A stretch of DNA of 64,000 bases from Gp6-AA40 sp963723495 (lineage in GTDB: Bacteria > Acidobacteriota > Vicinamibacteria > Vicinamibacterales > UBA2999): NCBI GenBank assembly GCA_963723495.1, contig CAVRQR010000012.1:434001-498000 (forward strand), in the 5' to 3' direction. A model generated the notes under the pieces. That model was not told the origin of the DNA. It did no database searches and was given only the letters and a program-made list of their open reading frames with translations. Every line of letters starts with the position of its first letter. Within the stretch, counting starts at the first letter, position 1. Of the stretch, positions 41,932 to 51,754 are shown one piece after another. The position numbers and the translations under genes are program-made.

Positions 41932-43467
41932 TTACAGCCGACGAATGGCGTTCGGAAAGTCGCGCCACACCGGGACGCCGCAGAAATGCGATCCTTCCGT
42001 GCATCGAGGCGAGATCAGGCCGTTGCGAATGACGCACGGCGGACCGATGTAGCGGCCAATCTGCGGGTGCAGTGTTCTGACCTGTTCGATCTCATCCATC
42101 GACGCGAGGTAGATCTCCTCCTGCGCGTTGAAGCAGGTCCGCAACGTCCACTTGTGCAGCAGCGCCAGCAACGATCCGGACTCGACGAAGCGCAGCGTCT
42201 TCGCATTGGGAAGCACGTAGAGCGCGTGCTCCAGCGGCACGTCGAGTTCGAGAAGCTGGTTCTTCGCATCCCACGCGTCCTGCATGGCCGCGTCGTACAC
42301 GGCCTTCGCGCGCGGGTTGGCAGCAATGAGACGCGGCGTGATGTAGTCAGGTCGTGCCGTGTCTGCAAAGGTCATCAGCGGACGCGATGCTGGCACCATC
42401 CGATGCCGCTGGTCCTGCGAATCGGCAGTGTGGCTGAGCCGCTTCTCGAACACATAGGTCGCATGATGCAGCGCGCGCATCAACGGCGAGTGATACGAGA
42501 CGTTGAGAATGTCGAGCCGGTAGCGATTTCGGGCCGGATTCATCACCCGGTCGAGCGCCTCTTCGTCATTGAGCTCATCCCGCGTCAGCCCAAAGACCGA
42601 CCGCACCGATTCGGCAATGAGCACCTCGGCATCTGGCGATGCCGACCGCAGACGCGACCACCGGCCCCCAAGCCGCGCGTCGAACTCCGCTGCGAAGCAG
42701 TCGCCGCCGCTGCGAGGCCGCGGAAAAGTCCCCTCCTGCACCTCTTCGTCCGGAATCGGCGCCAACCCGACCTTCTCGAAGAAGTACGGGTCCCACTCCT
42801 TCACGAGGCGCACCATCTCTGAAATCACCAGGCGCGTTTCGTGCGGCGCATCGCCTGTGTTCATCATCCGGTGCAGCCGATGCAGGACGATGCCGGACAC
42901 GGTGTGCACCATGGACGTGAACGCCGCAATCGGAATCACGTAGCGGGCGGTCTCGATCGCCCGCTTCTCCGCGTCCTTGTCGATCTGCTTCAGCCGCTCG
43001 GGATTCGTGTTGGGGCGGACGTATCGCAACTCCTTCAGGATCGCGAGCGCATCATCTTTGAGCAGCGCTGACAGCTCCGCGTATCGATCCCAGGCGCGCA
43101 CCACGGCGGCTTCGAAGACGTCGCGCGCGCGGCCGACCAATGGCGGCACGTACGCACGCGGCTCTTTCAACTTGACGTAGCGCTGACTGGACTGCTCGGA
43201 GTTGTAGAACGGATACGAATGCAGGAACGTCCAGACGAACTGCCGCGAGATGTTCTCGAGCCCGAACTCGAAGTGCGCGTGCTGATAGACGGTGTGGTGA
43301 CCAGCATCGAAGGTGAGCACGCCAATCGAGTCGCGCTGCGACTCGGTGATTTCACCGGCACCGATCACGCGCGGCGAGTAGCAGGTCCTCGCGGCGGCGA
43401 TGGCGCTGTCGTACGGAGTCGCGGGCGCAGCACGGAGCGTGACGATGGGCGAGCCGCTGGAAAGCAC
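41932..43467 (-). CDS. thyX: two-domain ThyX-like FAD-dependent thymidylate synthase
   Basis: Flavin-dependent thymidylate-synthase homolog of 511 aa, about twice the usual 220-250. The first half (about 15-225) has ENISRQFVWTF and YNSEQSSQRYVKL, where the classic RHRxxS is replaced but NSEQSSQRY is kept. The second half (about 315-500) has RLSHTADSQDQRHRMVPAS with RHR at 354-356, but lacks the SxR[YF] part. It therefore looks like a tandem duplication whose halves share one signature. Whether it makes dTMP cannot be read from sequence. Confidence 0.85.
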   Translation of the reverse strand: MLSSGSPIVTLRAAPATPYDSAIAAARTCYSPRVIGAGEITESQRDSIGVLTFDAGHHTVYQHAHFEFGLENISRQFVWTFLHSYPFYNSEQSSQRYVKLKEPRAYVPPLVGRARDVFEAAVVRAWDRYAELSALLKDDALAILKELRYVRPNTNPERLKQIDKDAEKRAIETARYVIPIAAFTSMVHTVSGIVLHRLHRMMNTGDAPHETRLVISEMVRLVKEWDPYFFEKVGLAPIPDEEVQEGTFPRPRSGGDCFAAEFDARLGGRWSRLRSASPDAEVLIAESVRSVFGLTRDELNDEEALDRVMNPARNRYRLDILNVSYHSPLMRALHHATYVFEKRLSHTADSQDQRHRMVPASRPLMTFADTARPDYITPRLIAANPRAKAVYDAAMQDAWDAKNQLLELDVPLEHALYVLPNAKTLRFVESGSLLALLHKWTLRTCFNAQEEIYLASMDEIEQVRTLHPQIGRYIGPPCVIRNGLISPRCTEGSHFCGVPVWRDFPNAIRRL

Positions 43468-43496
43468 TGGACGCGCAATTATAGAGCAGGGCGATT

Positions 43497-44024
43497 TCAG
43501 TCGTCGTCTTTCGAGTGATAGCGAGAGTATTCGTCGAGGTAGGTGAGCGACTGCATCGACGTCATCCGATCGAAGAACAGCACGCCATCCAGATGATCGG
43601 TTTCGTGCTGGGCGACGCGGGCCGAAAAACTCTTCAACAGGAGCTCGATCGGCTTGCCGTCGCGATCGAGAGCGGTCACGGTGATGTCCGTGAATCGTGG
43701 CACCATCCCTCGGATGTCGGGAATGCTCAGGCAGCCCTCCCAGTCCTCTTCCTTGGTCGAGCCGGATGGGACGATTTCCGGATTGACCAGCACGGTGGCT
43801 TCGCTCTTCGGACCGGGATCCTCCTCGAGCAACGCCACGAACAGGCGCAGGCCTTCGTGCACCTGCGGCGCCGCCAGGCCCACACCGTGATATTCATGCA
43901 TCGTGTCGAGCATGTCGTCGATCAGCTTTTGCACGAGCGGATCGCGCAGATCCGACTTCGACACCGGTCGCGCTCGCTCTCGCAAAACTGGATGCCCCAT
44001 GCGCGCGACCTTGAGGATGGACAT
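43497..44024 (-). CDS. def: peptide deformylase
   Basis: Metalloenzyme that removes the N-formyl group from nascent proteins. All three motifs are intact: GVGLAAPQV, EGCLSIP (Cys98) and QHETDHLDG (His140, Glu141, His144), giving the metal site. Length from the ATG at 44024 is 175 aa. An in-frame ATG at 44048 would place the TATAAT box inside the gene, so I prefer 44024. It is divergent from the Nudix gene. Confidence 0.95.
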   Translation of the reverse strand: MSILKVARMGHPVLRERARPVSKSDLRDPLVQKLIDDMLDTMHEYHGVGLAAPQVHEGLRLFVALLEEDPGPKSEATVLVNPEIVPSGSTKEEDWEGCLSIPDIRGMVPRFTDITVTALDRDGKPIELLLKSFSARVAQHETDHLDGVLFFDRMTSMQSLTYLDEYSRYHSKDDD

Positions 44025-44033
44025 AAGAGATAA

Positions 44034-44039
44034 ATTATA
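44034..44039 (-). promoter_or_regulatory. TATAAT -10 element 9 nt before the def start
   Basis: Minus-strand TATAAT (forward ATTATA) is followed by 9 nt and the ATG at 44024. No Shine-Dalgarno sequence and no good -35. Candidate leaderless promoter. Confidence 0.5.
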
Positions 44040-44070
44040 GGCTTTCACCCGGAGTCAGAGCCCACAGACG

Positions 44071-44582
44071 ATGCATCCGCACGATGAGCGCCCGTACAGT
44101 CACTGTCCGATGTGTGGCGCCGATCTCGAGCTGCGCAGCCTGAAGCCTACGGAGCCTGATCGGCTCGTGTGCATACAGTGCGGATTCATCTTCTACCAGG
44201 ATCCCAAAGTCGCCGTGGCGACGATCATCCGCGACGACAACGATCACATCGTGCTGGTCAGACGTGCGATCGAGCCGGGTACGGCAAATGGGTGTGCCCT
44301 GGCGGATTCGTCGATCGCGGCGAGGAAGTCCTGGCTGCCGCCGTCCGCGAAGCCCGCGAAGAGGCGGGGGTGCACATCCGCATCGATCGCCTGCTCAACG
44401 TGGACTCCTACCCCGGTGTTGCGCCGGTCATCATCGTGTATGTGGCGACGATGACGGGAGGGACGCTCGAGTGCGATGACGAGTGCCTCGAGGTTCGCCT
44501 GTTCGCCGCCGGCGACATCCCATGGGACGAACTCGCCTTCTCGAGCACGAAGCAGGCTCTTAGAGAGTTCCTGCTGACGTAG
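44071..44582 (+). pseudogene. Nudix hydrolase with zinc ribbon, interrupted by a -1 frameshift
   Basis: Nudix protein of about 170 aa with an N-terminal zinc ribbon (CPMCGADLELRS...CIQCGF), as in NUDIX proteins related to NADH pyrophosphatase. The first frame ends sensibly at VRRAIEPG. The Nudix box GGFVDRGEEV followed by VREAREEAGV is in another frame. One missing G in the GGG run at 44277-44279 restores PGYGKWVCPGGF. A homopolymer loss favours a sequencing error, but a real mutation is possible. Confidence 0.75.
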
Positions 44583-44733
44583 CGTTACCAATCTACACAG
44601 GCTTGAGGTGCCACCGCCGGGAGTGGCCGAGTCGCATGAAGCTGCTCGGCGGGCTGACTCTCTACTGTGGGCTCGGTTTGCTGAGGCTCACCAGTTGGAG
44701 CCTGTTTTGCTACGCCGGGAGAGGGAGTCGATC

Positions 44734-45303
44734 ATGCGACGCATATCTCTTTTCGCTTTTGTAATCGCGCTCGGCACCTTCGCCTGCGACGATTCGCCGT
44801 CGAGCCCCTCGGGACAGACGGCGACGTTCAATCTCCGGATCACCGACAGCCCGTTCAGCGATGCCCGCGCGGTTCTGGTCACCTTCGCTGAAGTGACGGC
44901 TCACCGCAGCGACAGCGACTGGACGACGATCCCCTTTGCCGGATCGGCGACTTCTCGCACGTGCGACCTGAAGAAGCTGGAGAACTCCGAGGACATACTC
45001 GGCACCGGTCCGCTTCCGCCGGGGGACTACACACAGGTCAGGCTCGTCGTGCAGAGCGCGCGGCTCTACTTCGAAAACCCCTCGGTCGGCCCGGCGTGCG
45101 CCGCTACGATTGCAGCGCCGGCGGGCAGCATGGCCGATCTGAGAATTCCCTCAGGCGAGGTCAAGCTCAATCGCGGATTCAAACTGGAGTCGGAATCCAC
45201 CACGACGATGCTGCTCGACTTCGATGGTGATCGGTCGATTCAGCAGACCGGCAACGGGACGTACATGATGAGCCCGGTGATTGGAATCGTCAGGGTCGAG
45301 TGA
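44734..45303 (+). CDS. DUF4382-like lipoprotein, copy 1
   Basis: Predicted lipoprotein of 189 aa with lipobox GTFAC (Cys18). A Ser/Pro linker leads to a DUF4382-like beta-rich domain: FNLRITDSPFSDARAVLVTF, TCDLKKLENSEDILG, PPGDYTQVRLVVQSARLYF and IPSGEVKLNRGF. GGGAGAGGGAG precedes the ATG. The next gene is a paralog with the same motif order. Function unknown. Confidence 0.8.
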   Translation: MRRISLFAFVIALGTFACDDSPSSPSGQTATFNLRITDSPFSDARAVLVTFAEVTAHRSDSDWTTIPFAGSATSRTCDLKKLENSEDILGTGPLPPGDYTQVRLVVQSARLYFENPSVGPACAATIAAPAGSMADLRIPSGEVKLNRGFKLESESTTTMLLDFDGDRSIQQTGNGTYMMSPVIGIVRVE

Positions 45304-45462
45304 CTCATCCCGCTGACAAAATCGAAACGATTGTGACTGTTTTGGCGTGAGTTCGAAGTGCGCCAACCGCCGCGGCAGCGATAAGTTCTTCCGGGCAAAG
45401 CCTTTCGGCCGAACGAACGGCGATGGATCGTGTTTTGCCATCTCACAGCCCAGGAGAACTCA

Positions 45463-46053
45463 ATGCGACCAACAGCCGCTCTCGCTGCTTCCGCCCTTTT
45501 CATGACCATCGCGTGCAGCGGGTCATCGCCGTCAAGTCCTTCCGACTCCCCAGGCACGGGAGGCTCGGGAGCCGGCACGCTGAATTTGCGGATCACCGAC
45601 AGCCCGTACGGAAAAGCCAGGGCCGTGTTGGTCACGTTCTCGGAGGTGGCCTTTCACCGCGACGGCAACTGGACGAGGCTTCCATTTCCTGGCGGCTCGA
45701 CCCGGACCTGTGACTTGAAGAAACTCCAGAACCGCACCGAGGATTTGCTCGGGGGAGGCGCGTTCGAGCCCGGGCATTACACGATGATCAGGTTCACCGT
45801 CCAGAGCGCGAAGATCTTCTTCGACAACACGGCCGTGTCGGCAACGCCGTGTGCCCCATCGATCCCGGAACCGTCCGGCGCCTGGTCCGCTCTCTCGATT
45901 CCATCGGGTGAGGTGAAGCTGAATGGGAGCTACACGGTGACCAGCACCGCAGCCACGACTGTTCTGGTCGACTTCGACGGCGAGTCGTCGATTCATGAGA
46001 ACGGGAACAACTACACCATGAACCCGGTCATCAGGCTGCTGAGCATCCAGTGA
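45463..46053 (+). CDS. DUF4382-like lipoprotein, copy 2 (paralog)
   Basis: Predicted lipoprotein of 196 aa with lipobox MTIAC (Cys18). It is a tandem paralog of the upstream gene: LNLRITDSPYGKARAVLVTF, TCDLKKLQNRTEDLLG, EPGHYTMIRFTVQSAKIFF and IPSGEVKLNGSYTV align throughout. CAGGAG lies about 7 nt before the ATG. The 159-nt gap between the copies shares a TGTTTTGC stretch with the leader of copy 1. It ends next to a GC-rich hairpin. Confidence 0.8.
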   Translation: MRPTAALAASALFMTIACSGSSPSSPSDSPGTGGSGAGTLNLRITDSPYGKARAVLVTFSEVAFHRDGNWTRLPFPGGSTRTCDLKKLQNRTEDLLGGGAFEPGHYTMIRFTVQSAKIFFDNTAVSATPCAPSIPEPSGAWSALSIPSGEVKLNGSYTVTSTAATTVLVDFDGESSIHENGNNYTMNPVIRLLSIQ

Positions 46054-46054
46054 G

Positions 46055-46079
46055 CGAGCGCGCGCAGCGCGCGCGCTCG
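46055..46079. terminator. GC-rich hairpin between convergent genes
   Basis: CGAGCGCGCGC (46055-46065), a 3-nt loop, then GCGCGCGCTCG (46069-46079) make an 11-bp stem. It lies between convergent DUF4382 and aldolase genes, 2 nt after the stop. There is no T-run, so it is a bidirectional terminator or stabiliser only by position. Confidence 0.5.
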
Positions 46080-46135
46080 ACAGGGCGACAGTCGCGCACT
46101 CGCAGCCGCAGCGCGCGACTTCCAGCCCGCGCCGC

Positions 46136-47224
<1,089 letters not shown>

Positions 47225-47272
47225 GGTCACACCTCTTTATTTGGCTCTGGGCTTTGTGTTCCGGCTTCGGCT

Positions 47273-48484
47273 TCAGGCTTGGGCCGATGATTTTGATCCT
47301 ACCTCGCCGGCAACCCTCGCGGAGGCCGGGAATTGAGCGTACTCGACGACGGCGTCCTGCACAGCCCGTCCGACAAGATCGTCGATTGGCAATGCCTGTT
47401 CGGCAGCCTCGATGGCGGCCAGACGTGCACGTGTCAGGGGATTCCGCGGTGTAAACAGGGTGCAGCAGTCCTGGTCCGGGATGATGGAGATGGGATACGA
47501 CCCGATCTTCATCGCCTCGGCAGTAATCTCTTCCTTGTCCATCCCGATCAATGGCCGGAACACCGGCATCGTGACGACGCTGCCAATGACCGAGAGATTC
47601 TCGAGAGTCTGGGAAGCGACCTGACCGACGACGTCGCCGGTGACGAGCGCCTGTGCTCCACGCGCGCGCGCAATGCGCTCGGCGATGCGCATCATCAGCC
47701 GGCGGTAGATCACCACGCGCATCGGCCCGGGCACGGACAACACCACCTGCTGCTGCATCTCACCGAAGGCAACGAGGTACAAGCGCGATCGATGCTGCCA
47801 CGTCGTCAGCAGCTGAACCAGTTCACGCGCCTTCTCCTGCGACGCGCGCGAGAGAATCGGATAGCTGTGGAAGTGCACGAAGGTGACCGCGCACCCGCGC
47901 TTCATCATGCGATGGGCCGCAACCGGCGAGTCGATACCACCAGAAAGCAGGCACACTACCCGACCGGCCGTCCCCGTCGGCAGACCTCCCGGTCCACGCT
48001 CCTTGCCAAAGAAGTAGAACGCCTGGTTGGTGAGCAGCTCGAGATGAATCGTGAGGTCGGGGGCATCGAGATTGACGCGCCAGCCTCGCGCCTGCTTGAT
48101 GCGTCCGCCGACTTCGCGCTCGATCTGCGGCGAAGTCATTGGAAAGCGCTTGTCGGCCCTGCGCGCCGAGACACGGAAGCTCTCGCAGGTGCGATCACCG
48201 AGATCGTTGAGGATGGCGGTTGACACGGCGTCGAGATCAAGAGGGGTGCGGCCGGCGTATGAAAAATTGGCGACGCCAAACGTCCGCTGGATGCGTTCGC
48301 CGACGGCCTTGCGCGACGCGCCATCCCCGACAACGACCTCGATCCGCCCCATCAACGCGCGCACACTGCGGACGTCGAGATCCGAGAGTGCCTCTCTGAG
48401 ATTCCGCACCAGACGGGCCAGGAACCAGGGACGGTTCTTCCCTTTCAGCGCGAGCTCCTGGTAGTGAACGACGATTGAATTCAT
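47273..48484 (-). CDS. thiI: tRNA 4-thiouridine synthase ThiI
   Basis: ATP-dependent sulfurtransferase that makes 4-thiouridine at tRNA position 8 and can supply sulfur for thiamine. It has 403 aa: N-terminal ferredoxin-like and THUMP domains (about 1-165) and the PP-loop CLLSGGIDSPVAAHRMM (about 178). FRPLIGMDKEEI and IIPDQDCCTLFTPRNP, with the conserved Cys, follow. No rhodanese domain is present, as in the shorter ThiI class. Confidence 0.93.
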   Translation of the reverse strand: MNSIVVHYQELALKGKNRPWFLARLVRNLREALSDLDVRSVRALMGRIEVVVGDGASRKAVGERIQRTFGVANFSYAGRTPLDLDAVSTAILNDLGDRTCESFRVSARRADKRFPMTSPQIEREVGGRIKQARGWRVNLDAPDLTIHLELLTNQAFYFFGKERGPGGLPTGTAGRVVCLLSGGIDSPVAAHRMMKRGCAVTFVHFHSYPILSRASQEKARELVQLLTTWQHRSRLYLVAFGEMQQQVVLSVPGPMRVVIYRRLMMRIAERIARARGAQALVTGDVVGQVASQTLENLSVIGSVVTMPVFRPLIGMDKEEITAEAMKIGSYPISIIPDQDCCTLFTPRNPLTRARLAAIEAAEQALPIDDLVGRAVQDAVVEYAQFPASARVAGEVGSKSSAQA

Positions 48485-48491
48485 ATGTTGG

Positions 48492-48509
48492 GTCCGGCTT
48501 CAGCCGGAC
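48492..48509. repeat. dispersed palindrome, copy 2 (inverted)
   Basis: GTCCGGCT, TC, AGCCGGAC: identical arms to the copy at 17500-17517 in reverse orientation. It supplies the last codons and the TGA stop of hpnE on the minus strand. Confidence 0.75.
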
Positions 48510-49816
48510 TTCAGAAAATCCATGACCGCCTGGGCCGCCGCATGGCCGCTCACGACGGCGCTCTCGATCGTAGCGGGCAGGCCGGTATCGATCCAGTCGC
48601 CGGCCAGGAACAAGCCGGGCACGCTCGTGCGCGTCGGCGGGCGCGGAGGGTGTCCGGGCGCGACGGAGAACGTCGCCCGCTTTTCACGAACGACGACGGC
48701 CCGGCGCATCACGGCGGACCGGACCTCGGGTATCGCGGCCTTCAATTCGTCCAGCGCCAGGTTCACGAGCTGCTGGTTGCTCTGGCCGACCAATGCGGCC
48801 GCACCGCTCGACACCAGCGATACGTGCGAGGTCGTCGCCCCGAACAACGCACGTTTATCGAACACCCATTGATTCGCGCGACCTGGCAGACCGACGAAGA
48901 CAGTCGAGGTGATCGGCCGATCGAACCACAGGGTGACCGTGACGATCGGCGACGCGGCAGTCGATTCGGCAGCGTCGATCACTGATGCCAGCGCTGCCGG
49001 ACGATCCGGAAACACCGAGGGCAACGCGAACCACGCGGCCGCACAGATCACCGCCCGGGGACGAAACGTGTGCGACCTGACGTGCACCGATGCTCTCTCG
49101 GAATCAACGTGCACGCAGGCGAGCGAATTGGTCTTGACCTCTCCTCCCCGTTGCTCGAGATAAACGCGCGACGGCTCGGTGTAGAGCTCGTCGAGCGGAC
49201 GCTGCACCAACCCCAGTGAAGAATCGCTTCGCGATGACGTGAACGTCCGGCGGAGGACTGCGCCAAACATCTCGCCGGCGGCTTCATCGATGGATTGATT
49301 CAGTGACGCAACCGCAAGCGGCTCCCACAGCAGTTCGATGAGGCGGGGGGTCTGTCCATGCCATTCGAGCCATTCGCGAACGGTTGCGCGCGGCTCGGCA
49401 TCACGGCGACCGCCATGTCGCATGCGCGCAAGCGCGATTCGATCCCGCCAGCTGATGGCATTCCACCGCAGCGCTCCAACGAGCAGGTGCAGGGGCGCCG
49501 GGATCGCAGGACATGCCAGACGCGAGATCCGTCCGTCCCGATCGATGATGTCAACGGCAAGCCCGGGCTGCATGTAGACGTGCTTCTCGGTCCCGAGCCG
49601 GCGCAGAAATCGGAACGTCTCGCGATATGCGCCGATCAACACGTGCTGACCGTTGTCGACCCGCTCACCTGTCGCGGGATCCGTGAAGACCGACGCTCGT
49701 CCGCCGAGGGTAGGGCGCGCCTCGAGCACGAGCACGCGGAGACCCTGCTCCGCCAGTGAGGTGGCGGCACTCAATCCGGCGAAGCCGGCGCCGATGACAA
49801 TGACATCGTTGGTCAC
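48500..49816 (-). CDS. hpnE: hydroxysqualene dehydroxylase HpnE
   Basis: FAD-dependent amine-oxidase-fold enzyme of 438 aa, last step of the three-enzyme squalene route (HpnC-HpnD-HpnE). The FAD motif VIVIGAGFAGLSAATSLAEQ is at the N-terminus. GGRASVFTDP and VDNGQHVLIGAYRETFRFL are typical of HpnE, and PGLFLAGDWIDTGLPATIES closes the FAD domain. The GTG start at 49816 lies 6 nt from repeat cassette D. Its order after hpnC and hpnD supports the call. Confidence 0.92.
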   Translation of the reverse strand: MTNDVIVIGAGFAGLSAATSLAEQGLRVLVLEARPTLGGRASVFTDPATGERVDNGQHVLIGAYRETFRFLRRLGTEKHVYMQPGLAVDIIDRDGRISRLACPAIPAPLHLLVGALRWNAISWRDRIALARMRHGGRRDAEPRATVREWLEWHGQTPRLIELLWEPLAVASLNQSIDEAAGEMFGAVLRRTFTSSRSDSSLGLVQRPLDELYTEPSRVYLEQRGGEVKTNSLACVHVDSERASVHVRSHTFRPRAVICAAAWFALPSVFPDRPAALASVIDAAESTAASPIVTVTLWFDRPITSTVFVGLPGRANQWVFDKRALFGATTSHVSLVSSGAAALVGQSNQQLVNLALDELKAAIPEVRSAVMRRAVVVREKRATFSVAPGHPPRPPTRTSVPGLFLAGDWIDTGLPATIESAVVSGHAAAQAVMDFLKSG

Positions 49817-49822
49817 TTCGTA

Positions 49823-49913
49823 ATTCTGAATTCGGAATGCAGCATGCAGACACTGCCAACGCGCACCGAGCGAAGCGGACAGTGTCTACACTCTGAATTC
49901 TGCATTCTGCATT
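49823..49913. repeat. 4x7-nt inverted-repeat cassette D
   Basis: The left arm (49823-49850) is four units of the ATTCTGA/ATGCAGA type. The right arm (49886-49913) is four of the TCTGCAT type, matching the inverse of the left arm at 20 of 28 positions, and CACTG/CAGTG extends it. The centre is 35 nt. The hpnD reading frame runs into its right arm and stops there. Confidence 0.85.
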
Positions 49914-50755
49914 CCAAGGGTCGACTTCACCCACAACCGCAGCGCGATCACCGCTCGACGAGGTCTTGGGACACGAATGCGTTCGGTAAACACGTCGTAT
50001 CCCCTGCGCTCGATGCGCCGCAGGATCTCGAGGTAAATGGCCCCCATGATCTCCGCGGCCAGGAGGCTGCGCGCGTCCTCACGCGGCAGTTCGCCAGCGG
50101 CGCGACGATAGTAACTGCGCGCGCGATCGCACTCGAACCGAAGCAACTCGACGACCTGAGGTGTCAGGCGTCCGAGTCGCAGGTCGTCCTCGCTCACTCC
50201 GAATCGCGTCAGGTCTTCGGTCGGCAGGTAAATGCGACCACGCCGGATGTCCGCGCTCACGTCGCGAAGGATATTGGTGAGCTGCAGTGCAAGCCCCAGG
50301 TTCTCCGCATACGTCTTCGACCGCTGGTCGCGGTACCCGAAGATCTCGAGACAGATCAATCCAACAGCAGACGCCACGCGACGGCAGTACTCAACGAGCG
50401 CGGCAAACGTGTCGTAACGCGCGCGGTGCAGATCCATCTCGACCCCGTCGATCAATTCCTCGAAACGGGCACGCGGCAGGTTGAAGTCCTGCAGGTAGCG
50501 CTGCAAGCCAGCGCCCTGTGGTGTGCGCGGAGCCCCCTCGTAGCTCGCCGCCAGTTCCGCGCGCCACCCCGCGAGCCTCTCGGTCGCCTTCACGCGTGCG
50601 TCGTCGCTCAGGCCGCCGGCCCATTCGCCTTCAGGCGTCACTTCATCAACGGCATCGTCCACCGCCCGGCAGAAGTCCCAGACTGCGATGACGGCGTCGC
50701 GCTTGCGCTGCGGCAGCACCAGGAACGAGTAGTAGAAGTTGGTGTCGCGGCTCAT
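49886..50755 (-). CDS. hpnD: presqualene diphosphate synthase HpnD
   Basis: Squalene/phytoene-synthase family enzyme of 289 aa that condenses two farnesyl diphosphates. NFYYSFLVLPQRKRDAV, DFCRAVDDAVDE (first Asp-rich motif), ADIRRGRIYLPTEDL and ALQLTNILRDV (second Asp-rich motif) identify it. The last nine residues (GMQNAEFRV) are encoded by the right arm of cassette D and are not part of the enzyme family. It lies 4 nt downstream of hpnC. Confidence 0.92.
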   Translation of the reverse strand: MSRDTNFYYSFLVLPQRKRDAVIAVWDFCRAVDDAVDEVTPEGEWAGGLSDDARVKATERLAGWRAELAASYEGAPRTPQGAGLQRYLQDFNLPRARFEELIDGVEMDLHRARYDTFAALVEYCRRVASAVGLICLEIFGYRDQRSKTYAENLGLALQLTNILRDVSADIRRGRIYLPTEDLTRFGVSEDDLRLGRLTPQVVELLRFECDRARSYYRRAAGELPREDARSLLAAEIMGAIYLEILRRIERRGYDVFTERIRVPRPRRAVIALRLWVKSTLGMQNAEFRV

Positions 50756-50758
50756 GTG

Positions 50759-51754
50759 CTAGCGAGGCTCCGACTTGGACCGACGAGCATGCGGCGCCGC
50801 CTCGCTAGTAGCAGTATCTCTGGCCCGCACTCCGTGCGGGTTAGCCGCGCGCTTCCGGATCAACCTGGGCCCGGCGAGCACTGCCGAGGCCAGCCATGGC
50901 ACGTCGGCCAGACCGAGGGTCGGTCGCTGGCTCAGGACGTCGAACTTGATGGCCTGGAGCCGGTCCAGGATGCGCGTCCCGCCGAGCCACGTGAGGCGAA
51001 TCTCCCACCCGAGCCGGCCGTGCAGACGGTCGCACAGCGGCTGACCGTCGTTGAAGAGCGCTCGTGTCCTGCGGACGGCGGCGGCGAGCGCGTCCCGCCA
51101 TTCCGACGTGATGTGGCGCCCGTCGAGAGTGGACTCTTCAGCACCATGCGCTCGCATCTCTTCGACCGGAAGGTAGATTCGACCGCGCCGATAGTCGCTC
51201 TTCACGTCCTGCCAGAAGTTGGTCAGCTGCAGCGCGGTGCAAATCGCATCCGACGATCGATCGAGATCCTCGGCGGCGTGGCCGCCGACGCGAAGCACGA
51301 GACGGCCGATCGGGTTCGCGGACAGCCGGCAGTAGTCGAACAGGTCGGCCCAGGTCGAATAGCGCGTGACGGTCAGATCCTGCTCGAACGCGCTCAGCTG
51401 GTCCTCGAGAAGGGCGGATGGAAGCTGCAGTCTGCGAACGGTGACTCCGAGAGCAAGGAAGATCTCCCGCGTGTGGGCGGGCTCCCCCGGCCCCGGCGGA
51501 CGCTGCACCGTGGATGTGTTTCCGGCGACCGCCTCTCTCAGTCGCTCACGCCACAGGCTCAACAGACGACGACGCTCTTCGACCGGTCGATCACCTTCGT
51601 CGGCGATGTCGTCCGCTGCCCGGGCGAACGCGTAGATCGCCGCCACGTGCGGACGCATGCCGCGCGGAAGCAGGATCGACGCCACCGGAAAGTTCTCGTA
51701 ATGCGTGCGGCAGGCGCGCGCGCATGCGGCGTAGGCTGCCTGCAGGTCTACCAT
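50759..51754 (-). CDS. hpnC: hydroxysqualene synthase HpnC
   Basis: Squalene/phytoene-synthase family enzyme of 331 aa that converts presqualene diphosphate to hydroxysqualene. THYENFPVASILLPRGMRPH is a good HpnC opening, followed by IYAFARAADDIADEGDR (first Asp motif), YCRLSANPIGRLVLRVGG and ALQLTNFWQDVKSDYRRGR (second Asp motif). The tail after about 300 is low-complexity. The ATG overlaps the stop of the adenosyltransferase gene by 7 nt. No squalene-hopene cyclase is in the window. Confidence 0.92.
   Translation of the reverse strand: MVDLQAAYAACARACRTHYENFPVASILLPRGMRPHVAAIYAFARAADDIADEGDRPVEERRRLLSLWRERLREAVAGNTSTVQRPPGPGEPAHTREIFLALGVTVRRLQLPSALLEDQLSAFEQDLTVTRYSTWADLFDYCRLSANPIGRLVLRVGGHAAEDLDRSSDAICTALQLTNFWQDVKSDYRRGRIYLPVEEMRAHGAEESTLDGRHITSEWRDALAAAVRRTRALFNDGQPLCDRLHGRLGWEIRLTWLGGTRILDRLQAIKFDVLSQRPTLGLADVPWLASAVLAGPRLIRKRAANPHGVRARDTATSEAAPHARRSKSEPR

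Noticed and set aside
44610..44690. tRNA-Ser-like sequence (GTGGCCGAGT followed by TGAAG)
   Set aside because: Only the D-arm resembles a tRNA. No anticodon stem, T-arm (GGTTCGAATCC type) or acceptor pairing follows.
45304..45462. c-di-GMP-I riboswitch between the DUF4382 genes
   Set aside because: Only the GCAAAGCC-like segment matches; the second stem and the terminal GGGTTACCGATGG-like pairing are missing. Not annotated as a riboswitch.
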